From the NCBI GenBank assembly GCA_905200565.1, contig CAJKKX010000208.1, forward strand, positions 1 through 5,014: a stretch of 5,014 bases of DNA. Reading direction: 5' to 3'. The DNA is from an uncultured Lachnospiraceae bacterium. GTDB taxonomy: Bacteria; Bacillota_A; Clostridia; Lachnospirales; Lachnospiraceae. Position numbers and translations under genes: made by a program. The notes beneath the pieces were generated by a model. It ran no database searches and was not told the DNA's origin. It saw nothing but the letters and a program-made list of their open reading frames with translations. Shown here one piece after another: positions 1 to 5,014 of this stretch (the first letter of the stretch is position 1; each line of letters opens with the position of its first letter).

Positions 1-463
1 GGCGGACAGCGGGTTGATCGTCGGGAAGAAAGAATGGATAGAGGATTGCAGACGCTTTGGGGCGCCGGTTCATGGCATCTGCCGCTCCAGTAAAACATCG
101 CGGGAGAGTATGGCGGGATTGTATGTGGCAGTAAAAAATTATCTGGAATTGGATCCGCAAAAAAATGCGGCTGCACTCCGGCACAGAAATGAAATTGTTG
201 CGGGGTATGTAAAGGACGTTCCTGGAATTGCAAAAATAGAGACAGTAGAAAAAGGACCGGTAGGACAGACGTATCCGCGCTTGTTTATCTATCCGGAGAA
301 AAAGGAAAGAGGCGAACATATTGTGCAGAAAATGTATGAGCAGGGAATTTATATCGGCTATGAAAAGAACTGCGGTGCGGTTTATATCAGTCCACTGAAT
401 TTGACGGATGAGGAAGCGGATATTGTGGGAAACATGCTCAGAGTCATTCTATTGGCAGAATAA
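1..463 (+). CDS. SelA-like PLP-dependent enzyme (aminotransferase/lyase fold), C-terminal part, 5' end outside window
   Basis: The reading frame is already open at the window edge (first full codon at base 2) and ends at TAA 461-463, giving the last 153 residues. The opening residues, ADSGLIVGKKE, match the stretch just after the PLP lysine in the SelA / D-glucosaminate-6-phosphate ammonia-lyase group, where a GP-x-D-[ST]-GLI-x-G-[RK] pattern is usual. They are followed by a GICRSSK segment, comparable to the GIGRPMK segment of relatives, and by an RESMAGLYVAVKNYL helix. The rest is the small C-terminal domain ending near NLTDEEADIVGNML. The PLP lysine itself would lie upstream of the window, so catalytic competence cannot be judged. 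Relatives include selenocysteine synthase and various amino-acid or amino-sugar lyases; a catabolic lyase or aminotransferase fits the sugar-uptake neighbours better than SelA proper, but the substrate is unknown. TTG at 14 is not a credible start because homologous sequence continues upstream of it. Confidence 0.75.
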   Translation, partial: ADSGLIVGKKEWIEDCRRFGAPVHGICRSSKTSRESMAGLYVAVKNYLELDPQKNAAALRHRNEIVAGYVKDVPGIAKIETVEKGPVGQTYPRLFIYPEKKERGEHIVQKMYEQGIYIGYEKNCGAVYISPLNLTDEEADIVGNMLRVILLAE

Positions 464-480
464 AAATTTTTACCAGAAAA

Positions 481-494
481 TGTAAACGTTTGCA
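481..494. promoter_or_regulatory. CRE / LacI-family operator-like palindrome
   Basis: TGTAAACGTTTGCA fits the CcpA catabolite-responsive element consensus TGWAARCGYTWNCW at every position. It is an almost perfect inverted repeat around a central CG: the core AAACGTTT is exact, the ends are TG/CA, and only the third base from each end fails to pair. It lies in the only sizeable non-coding gap before the epimerase gene. It could bind CcpA or a sugar-specific LacI-family repressor; sequence alone does not separate these. If the extended -10 downstream is the promoter, the site sits roughly 55-68 bases upstream of the transcription start, a location compatible with activation or looping rather than simple steric block. 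Confidence 0.55.
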
Positions 495-533
495 CGGGAA
501 AATATGCCGGAAGAAAGTGTTTTGAAATAAATT

Positions 534-542
534 TGTTATTAT
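534..542 (+). promoter_or_regulatory. Candidate extended -10 promoter element for the epimerase-transporter genes
   Basis: TGTTATTAT is a TG-n-TATTAT extended -10 with five of six bases of the TATAAT hexamer. No good -35 is found at 16-18 bases upstream; a TTGAAA at 522-527 is too close (9 bases). Extended -10 promoters can work with a poor -35. The expected transcription start is near base 549, leaving a very short leader to the ATG at 562. Confidence 0.35.
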
Positions 543-551
543 AGGCAGAAT

Positions 552-557
552 GGAGAG
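552..557 (+). promoter_or_regulatory. Ribosome binding site choosing the ATG at 562
   Basis: GGAGAG lies four bases before the ATG at 562. The alternative in-frame ATG at 550 is preceded only by AGGCAG-like sequence close to the start, and this GGAGAG would lie inside its coding sequence. This favours 562 as the start of the epimerase, at moderate certainty because the spacing is short. Confidence 0.45.
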
Positions 558-561
558 ATAC

Positions 562-1806
562 ATGGAGAAAAAGTCAGAGTTTTACAGAAGGCATGAAAAA
601 CAATTGCGGCAGCTTCTGAAGCAGATCCAGGAGGAGCTTCTGCAGGAAAATATCCCGTTTTGGCAGGAGCGGATATTGGATGAAACGTATCCGGGATATC
701 TGAATTGCTTCGATCGTCGGGGAAGGCTGGAGGATGACAGAAAGCCGGGATGGTTTGTCGGGAGGACGATGTATTTGTTTGCGGCATTGTACAACCATAT
801 TGAACCAAAAGAGGAGTGGCGGGAGATTGCAAAGGCCGGACGGGACTTTATGAAAGGCAGTTTTTATCTCGGAGACGGGCGTTTTGCGCATATGATGTCG
901 CGCAGCGGCAAAGTCCTGGAGGGAGCAACGTCCATTTTCACTGATCATTTTGCAGTAAAGGGTTTGTATGAGTACATAGCCTCCTGCAAAGAACAGGCGG
1001 CGGAGCAGGACATAGCGTTTGCTCGTTTGCTGAGTGAAACATTATTTGGAAATGTGCGCAGGCCGGACGTATTGCAGGCGGAAGGAATTGAGCCTGGATG
1101 GCAGAAGCATGCAATAAATTTTATGACGCTTTTAGCAGCGCTTGAGAGTCGGGCTGTTTTTGGGAATCTGTACGATGATATCCTGCAGGATTGCGTAAAA
1201 AAATCATTGTATGAATTCGCGAGCGATGAATATAAAGCACCATTTGAATATATAGGAGCGGATGGAAAACCAAAACCGGAGGGAGAAGGGAGGTTGATTG
1301 ATGCCGGTCATACGATGGAATCTCTGTGGTTTTCCATGAGAGCAGGCAGGGAGTGCGGACATATGACTTATATAAAACGCGCAGAAACCATACTGGACTG
1401 GGTAATTGCCCGCTGCTACGATGAAACGTATGGAGGATTTTATCAGCATGTGGATGTGGAAAAGACAATTCCGCAGCAGAGATTTCTGGTAAATGATTAC
1501 GCAGGAATTCCGGCGGCATGGGACGATAAGATCTGGTGGGTGCAGGCAGAGGGGCTGAATGCGCTTGCAATGAGTGCTTTATATAATGAAAACGAGAGAC
1601 ACTATACATATTTCCTGAAGCTGTATGATTATGTGCAGAATTATTTCAGGGATCGGGAATTTGGGGAATGGTACAGTATTTTGAAGAGAGATGGAGCAGT
1701 ACGGTCTGACAAAAAGGGATTTGAATTAAAGGGACCATATCATGTACCGAGGTGTCTGATGCAATTGACGGTAGTGCTAAAGGACTATCTTTCCCAGGCA
1801 CAGTAA
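562..1806 (+). CDS. AGE family epimerase/isomerase (N-acylglucosamine 2-epimerase-like)
   Basis: A 414-residue cytoplasmic protein, normal length for the (alpha/alpha)6-barrel AGE family, which epimerises sugars at C2 (GlcNAc/ManNAc, cellobiose, mannose and others). Expected active-site positions are visible: Arg68 in WFVGRTMY, His250 and Glu253 with Trp256 in GHTMESLW, Trp326 and Glu330 in WWVQAE, and His394 in HVPRCLM. Their spacing follows the two-histidine acid/base layout known from cellobiose 2-epimerase. The GYLNCFDRRG segment (45-54) and HVPRC (394-398) resemble the GlcNAc 2-epimerase branch (NCLDRDG; FHVPRC, with the cysteine reported as important in mammalian enzymes) more than the cellobiose 2-epimerase branch. 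There is no signal peptide. The start at 562 is preferred for its GGAGAG; the in-frame ATG at 550 would add four residues. It ends 46 bases before the binding-protein gene, so it is probably co-transcribed with the importer and acts on the imported sugar. Family is secure; substrate is inference. Confidence 0.92.
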   Translation: MEKKSEFYRRHEKQLRQLLKQIQEELLQENIPFWQERILDETYPGYLNCFDRRGRLEDDRKPGWFVGRTMYLFAALYNHIEPKEEWREIAKAGRDFMKGSFYLGDGRFAHMMSRSGKVLEGATSIFTDHFAVKGLYEYIASCKEQAAEQDIAFARLLSETLFGNVRRPDVLQAEGIEPGWQKHAINFMTLLAALESRAVFGNLYDDILQDCVKKSLYEFASDEYKAPFEYIGADGKPKPEGEGRLIDAGHTMESLWFSMRAGRECGHMTYIKRAETILDWVIARCYDETYGGFYQHVDVEKTIPQQRFLVNDYAGIPAAWDDKIWWVQAEGLNALAMSALYNENERHYTYFLKLYDYVQNYFRDREFGEWYSILKRDGAVRSDKKGFELKGPYHVPRCLMQLTVVLKDYLSQAQ

Positions 1807-1852
1807 GAGATTTCCGGAAGAAAAGAAGCGGAGTAAAAAGGAGGAAAAACAG

Positions 1853-3094
1853 ATGAAAAACTGGAAATGGACGGCAAAAAAAGCAGCGGCAGGCGTGTTT
1901 ACGGCGGCAATGCTGACAGGACTTATCGGGATCGGAGCAGCTGCAGAGCAGACAACGATTGAATGGTGGACGCCAAACTGGGATGAGACAGAGAGCCGGG
2001 AGATGGCAGCGGAGTTTGAGGCCGAAAATCCGGACATTAAAGTGGAAATCGTTGTGACAGATTGGGATACCTATAAAAGCAAGATCACAACAGCGATCAG
2101 TGCGAAGAATGCACCGGAGTTGTTTACGATCCTGCTGACGGATGTGGCGCCGTTCGCAAAAAAGGATCTGCTGGAGACGCTGAAAGAGTCTGGCAGCGCG
2201 GCGGGGATTAACTTTGATGATATTCTGGAGCCTGCGCTGGAGATTACGTCGGTGGAGGATGAGATATACGGGGTTCCGTTCCGCTATGATGGATCCGGTA
2301 TCTATTACAATGTTGATCTGCTGAGTGCAGCAGGGTATGAGGAGTTCCCGACCGACTGGGAGGAAATGGTGGAGATGAGCAAAGCGCTTGCGCAGGATGG
2401 TGTGTATGCGTTTGCATGGCCGCTTGGCAATCAGGCAAATGCGGCAACCAGACTGGTGCAGCAGCTTTACACTTATGGCGGCGATATTTTAAATGAAGAT
2501 GAGACAAAGTGTCTGTTAGACAGCGATGCAGCCAAAAAGGCGCTGAATAATATTGTCAGCTCCATCCAGGAGGGATACGCTTCGCCGAGCAGCGCAGAGA
2601 TCGACAACACAAAAATGAGAGACATGTTTGGCTCAGGTCAGCTTGCGTTTAACTTTACCGGACCATTTGATGTGGATACCTTAAAGACGGATTATCCGGA
2701 TCTTAACTTTAAAACGGCAGTTATTCCGGGCGACGGCGGCATGGGCTGTACGACCGCAAACGGATGGTGCGTATCCATGGCAAAGAACAGCGAAAATAAA
2801 GAGGCGGCGGCAAAATTCCTTGCCTATATCACAACGCCGGAAAACCAGGCGCGGCTGACAGATTCTTTCCCGGCAAGCAAGACAGCAATGGAATATGAGC
2901 AGTTTGCAAGCGAGGAATTAAAACCGTTTACCGAGCAGTTGAATAATTCCAAGGCGGAACCGACTTACGAGAACTGGGCGGAAATGGAACCGATCATTTA
3001 CGGCTATATTCAGAGCGCTGTTTCAGGAAGTATGACAGTGGATGAGGCATGCGAGGCTATGACAGCGGATATCGACGCGCTGCTTGCATGGTAA
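1853..3094 (+). CDS. Extracellular sugar-binding protein of CUT1 ABC importer (SBP family 1, MalE-like)
   Basis: A 413-residue binding protein that captures the sugar outside the membrane and delivers it to the two permeases downstream. An AAGGAGG ribosome binding site (1838-1844) sits 8 bases before ATG, the best in the window. Residues 1-31 form a signal peptide: a basic N-terminus (KNWKWTAKK), a hydrophobic core and AAA before Glu32, suggesting signal peptidase I cleavage. The mature protein opens with TIEWWTPNWDE and EFEAENPDIKVE, the typical family-1 beginning. Further hallmarks are EIYGVPFRYDGSGIYYN (137-153), SGQLAFNFTGPF (261-272) and NGWCVSMAKNSENKEAA (303-319), followed by the helix FLAYITTPENQARL. 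Aromatic residues (W38, W39, W43, W71) could contribute to sugar stacking. Unusually for a Firmicute binding protein there is no lipobox cysteine: L21-T22-G23 is followed by Leu24. Residue matches show a carbohydrate importer but do not reveal the sugar. Confidence 0.93.
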   Translation: MKNWKWTAKKAAAGVFTAAMLTGLIGIGAAAEQTTIEWWTPNWDETESREMAAEFEAENPDIKVEIVVTDWDTYKSKITTAISAKNAPELFTILLTDVAPFAKKDLLETLKESGSAAGINFDDILEPALEITSVEDEIYGVPFRYDGSGIYYNVDLLSAAGYEEFPTDWEEMVEMSKALAQDGVYAFAWPLGNQANAATRLVQQLYTYGGDILNEDETKCLLDSDAAKKALNNIVSSIQEGYASPSSAEIDNTKMRDMFGSGQLAFNFTGPFDVDTLKTDYPDLNFKTAVIPGDGGMGCTTANGWCVSMAKNSENKEAAAKFLAYITTPENQARLTDSFPASKTAMEYEQFASEELKPFTEQLNNSKAEPTYENWAEMEPIIYGYIQSAVSGSMTVDEACEAMTADIDALLAW

Positions 3095-3160
3095 AAAGTG
3101 CTGCACGGCATTTGCCCTGACGGTAAAGTGTACGAAGCACGGAACTACTCTCGGAAGAGA

Positions 3161-3166
3161 AAGGAG
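3161..3166 (+). promoter_or_regulatory. Ribosome binding site placing the MalF-like permease start at 3173
   Basis: AAGGAG is 6 bases before the ATG at 3173 and 3 bases before the in-frame ATG at 3170. A longer frame opening at GTG 3098 has no ribosome binding site and would add a charged 25-residue stretch atypical of this family, so it is not used. Confidence 0.7.
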
Positions 3167-3172
3167 CATATG

Positions 3173-4039
3173 ATGAAAAGACAGATATTAACCAGAGATG
3201 AGAAAAAAGCACTTCCTTTTATTCTTCCGGGAGTAATTGTGACAATGCTGCTGATCGCTTATCCATTGTTTTATATTTTTCGGATGAGCTTTACAGATCA
3301 ATCCGCGGGAGGGGCATTTGCCGGTTTCTATAATTATCAACGGCTATTCCATAATCCACAGTTTATAAAAGCGGTTTTGAATACTGTAAAGTGGACGCTG
3401 AGCACCGTGATCTTTTCATTTGGACTTGGCACATTGTACGCAATGCTGATTCACAGAAAGGGGATCCGTTTTAAAGGCTTCTGGAGAAGCGGGATCTTTA
3501 TCGCCTGGATCATTCCGGGGGTAGTGAAGGCAACGGCGTGGAAATGGCTGCTGACAACAGACGGCGGAATGGCAAATCATATTCTGCAGAGTCTGGGTTT
3601 GATCAAAGAACCGATTCCATGGCTGACGACGCCGCAGTTTGCGCTGCTTTCCCTGATCATCGTTCAGATATGGGCGTGTTCGCCCTATGTAATGCTGATG
3701 ATGACGGCTGGCCTGCAGCAGCTTCCGGCGGATCTGTATGAGAGCGCCGACCTGGATGGGGCAAGCTGGTGGCAGAAAATGCGGTATATCACGATGCCTC
3801 TTTTGAAGGATATCAGTTTTATCTGTATACTGATGCTGCTGGTGTGGGCGATCAATGAATTTTCGCTGATCTGGATCATGACGTCGGGCGGTCAGAATAC
3901 AACGACATTATCGCTGCTGGTCTATAACCAGTTTAAGATACTGAACCTTAACGGCGCTTCTGCCAGCGCGGTGATGCAGCTGCTTACCACCATGATATTT
4001 GCCGTATTATATGTGAAGTTTGTGATAAAGGAGGAGTGA
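3173..4039 (+). CDS. Carbohydrate ABC transporter permease, MalF/UgpA-like (CUT1)
   Basis: A 288-residue inner-membrane permease, one half of the importer channel, with about six transmembrane helices: roughly residues 15-37, 70-92, 106-126, 155-178, 212-235 and 262-284. The N-terminal KKALPFILPG followed by a hydrophobic helix ending in YPLFYIFRMSF is characteristic of MalF/UgpA-type subunits. The cytoplasmic EAA loop that docks onto the ATPase is at about 185-211 (LPADLYESADLDGASWW, then MRYITMPLL); it reads ESA where EAA is most common, a tolerated variation, and retains the DGA glycine. The C-terminal part TTTLSLLVYNQF and NGASASAVMQLL is also typical. The gene follows the binding protein after a 78-base gap and is followed 2 bases later by the second permease, so the two are translationally close. 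The start at ATG 3173 is chosen from AAGGAG spacing; 3170 is possible. Confidence 0.92.
   Translation: MKRQILTRDEKKALPFILPGVIVTMLLIAYPLFYIFRMSFTDQSAGGAFAGFYNYQRLFHNPQFIKAVLNTVKWTLSTVIFSFGLGTLYAMLIHRKGIRFKGFWRSGIFIAWIIPGVVKATAWKWLLTTDGGMANHILQSLGLIKEPIPWLTTPQFALLSLIIVQIWACSPYVMLMMTAGLQQLPADLYESADLDGASWWQKMRYITMPLLKDISFICILMLLVWAINEFSLIWIMTSGGQNTTTLSLLVYNQFKILNLNGASASAVMQLLTTMIFAVLYVKFVIKEE
4027..4034 (+). promoter_or_regulatory. Ribosome binding site placing the MalG-like permease start at 4042
   Basis: AAAGGAGG lies in the last codons of the upstream permease gene, 7 bases before ATG 4042 but only 1 base before an in-frame GTG at 4036. This decides for the ATG and gives a 2-base gap between the permease genes instead of an overlap. 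The arrangement is suited to translational coupling. Confidence 0.75.
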
Positions 4040-4041
4040 GG

Positions 4042-4884
4042 ATGAGCCGGAAAAGATTCTATGAAAAAGTACTGAATATTTTGGCATATCTTGTATTGAT
4101 CCTGGCGCTGCTGCTTACGATCCTCCCGATCGGATGGGTGTTGTCCACATCTATAAAGCCGACGACGGAGATTTTTGCAAATCCGCCGCGCTGGATACCG
4201 CTGGATCCAACCCTGTCAAATTATCATAATGTACTGTTTGACAGCTCTATTCCAAATGCGTTTAAAAACAGCGTTCTGGTGGGCGTAATGACAACCTTTA
4301 TCGCTTTGCTTCTGGGCGGCAGTGCGGGTTATGCATTTGCGAGGTTTTCTTTTCGGGGAAACAGAGTGCTTTCCCTGTTTATGCTGATCAGTCAGATGCT
4401 GCCGCTGACGGTACTGATGATACCGCTTTACTACATGGAAAATGAAGTGGGATTGGTAGATACAAAGCTGGGGCTGGCGATCGCGCATCTGGTGATCAGC
4501 CTTCCGCTGGTCACATGGATGGCGAAGGGATATTTTAAAGGCATCCCAAAAGAAATAGAGGAAGCAGCGATCATGGATGGCTGTTCTACAATGCAGACAA
4601 TTATCAGGGTCGTGCTTCCGCTTTTGAAACCGGCATTGGCGGCAACCGGGATTTATGCTTTTATCTCTTCCTGGAATGAATTTGCACTTGCAAATGTTCT
4701 GACGCGAAGCACGGCAAGCATTACGGTTCCGATAGCCTTAAATGAGTTTTCATCTTTTTTTAAAGTGGACTGGGGCAGCACAATGGCAGCGGCTATGGTG
4801 ATCACCGTTCCGATCATAGCGATATTTATGATGGTACAAAAGCAATTTGTGGAGGGGTTAGCGGCAGGGGCCGTAAAGGGGTAG
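4042..4884 (+). CDS. Carbohydrate ABC transporter permease, MalG/UgpE-like (CUT1)
   Basis: A 280-residue inner-membrane permease that pairs with the preceding MalF-like subunit. Helices are visible at about 12-36, 74-99, 108-130, 142-160, 196-212 and 245-265. After the first helix comes STSIKPTTEIFANPPRW (35-51), the usual MalG/UgpE motif, then NYHNVLF and the NSVLVG segment. The EAA loop is canonical: EIEEAAIMDGCSTM (171-184) followed by VVLPLLKPALAA (190-201). The conserved SWNEF (210-214) and the terminal QKQFVEGLAAGAVKG, shared by most members, are intact, so the protein is full length. No ATP-binding subunit follows it; the next gene starts after 47 bases with its own AGGAGG. As in many Firmicute CUT1 systems, an unlinked MsmK/UgpC-type ATPase probably energises the complex (inference). 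Confidence 0.94.
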   Translation: MSRKRFYEKVLNILAYLVLILALLLTILPIGWVLSTSIKPTTEIFANPPRWIPLDPTLSNYHNVLFDSSIPNAFKNSVLVGVMTTFIALLLGGSAGYAFARFSFRGNRVLSLFMLISQMLPLTVLMIPLYYMENEVGLVDTKLGLAIAHLVISLPLVTWMAKGYFKGIPKEIEEAAIMDGCSTMQTIIRVVLPLLKPALAATGIYAFISSWNEFALANVLTRSTASITVPIALNEFSSFFKVDWGSTMAAAMVITVPIIAIFMMVQKQFVEGLAAGAVKG

Positions 4885-4931
4885 GTTACATTTATCAGAA
4901 AGCTATTAAATTGACTAGGAGGAAGAAAAAC

Positions 4932-5014
4932 ATGGGTGAAACAGGAAAAAGAATAGAACAGCTTGGAATCTCGCTGCCGGTACGCGACCGAAAGGGAAAG
5001 GGAGCTGTTGATGC
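4932..5014 (+). CDS. N-terminus of a possible RidA-family (YjgF/UK114) protein, 3' end outside window
   Basis: ATG at 4932 is preceded by AGGAGG (4917-4922) at a 9-base spacing, and the frame stays open for 27 codons to the window edge. The fragment begins MGETGKRIEQLGISLP and continues VRDRKGKGAVD. An RIEQLGI-x-LP opening followed by a basic/glycine stretch is how many stand-alone RidA-family proteins begin (a short helix, then LGI-x-LP, then the first strand). RidA enzymes hydrolyse reactive enamine/imine intermediates released by PLP enzymes, which would suit the PLP-dependent enzyme at the left edge of the window. With only 27 residues and no catalytic arginine region in view, the family call is tentative; the existence of a gene here is much firmer than its identity. 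Confidence 0.45.
   Translation, partial: MGETGKRIEQLGISLPVRDRKGKGAVD

Noticed and set aside
14..463. TTG at base 14 as the true start of the first gene
   Set aside because: The frame is open to the window edge and the residues before it (ADSG) continue a family motif, so the gene is simply cut at its 5' end.
461..472. A/T-only palindrome TAAAAATTTTTA overlapping the stop codon of the first gene, as a terminator
   Set aside because: It has no GC stem and no loop, so it cannot act as an intrinsic terminator; it is likely just A/T-rich intergenic sequence.
1121..1609. 162-codon open frame on the minus strand inside the epimerase gene, and similar minus-strand frames elsewhere
   Set aside because: They lie entirely opposite clear conserved genes, have low-complexity His/Pro/Ser-rich translations typical of antisense frames, and resemble no known protein.
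3098..3172. GTG-initiated N-terminal extension of the MalF-like permease
   Set aside because: There is no ribosome binding site before 3098, the extra 25 residues are unlike family members, and AAGGAG correctly spaced to ATG 3173 explains the start.
3538..3741. 67-codon plus-strand frame inside the MalF-like permease
   Set aside because: It is an out-of-frame shadow of the permease's conserved transmembrane and EAA-loop coding sequence.
4036..4041. GTG at 4036 as start of the MalG-like permease, overlapping the previous stop
   Set aside because: The AAAGGAGG is only 1 base away from this GTG but 7 bases from the ATG at 4042.
4885..4931. Terminator or new promoter between the MalG-like permease and the last gene
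   Set aside because: No GC stem followed by T-run is present, and TTACAT (4886-4891) or TTGACT (4911-4916) lack a properly spaced -10; read-through from the permease gene is more likely.

Overview
The window holds six same-strand genes: two cut by the window edges and four complete. It looks like a carbohydrate uptake and sugar-modification locus from a Clostridia-type Firmicute, most likely a Lachnospiraceae-like gut anaerobe. That reading rests on the strong purine-rich AGGAGG-type ribosome binding sites, the moderate GC content and the protein style. It is inference, because the window contains no rRNA or taxonomic marker.

Layout: (1) bases 1-463 are the C-terminal part of a PLP-dependent enzyme resembling the SelA / D-glucosaminate-6-phosphate ammonia-lyase fold group. 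(2) A gap of about 100 bases follows, carrying a good CRE/LacI-family operator-like palindrome and an extended -10 element. (3) An AGE-family (N-acylglucosamine 2-epimerase-like) sugar epimerase follows. (4) Next comes a complete CUT1-type ABC importer set without its ATPase: solute-binding protein, MalF-like permease and MalG-like permease. (5) The last 83 bases begin another gene whose short N-terminus resembles the RidA (YjgF/YER057c/UK114) family.

Working model (inference): the binding protein and two permeases import a sugar, perhaps an amino or N-acetylated sugar, powered by a shared MsmK/UgpC-type ATPase encoded elsewhere. The epimerase interconverts C2 epimers of the sugar. The flanking PLP enzyme and the putative RidA-type deaminase would handle an amino-containing intermediate and its enamine/imine by-products. 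The operator-like site suggests that the epimerase-transporter part is under carbon-catabolite or local LacI-family control. No mobile element, CRISPR array, tRNA/rRNA or convincing terminator was seen. Most of the window is conventional; the points worth a second look are the lost lipobox cysteine in the binding protein, the operator/promoter arrangement and the PLP enzyme-AGE-RidA combination.
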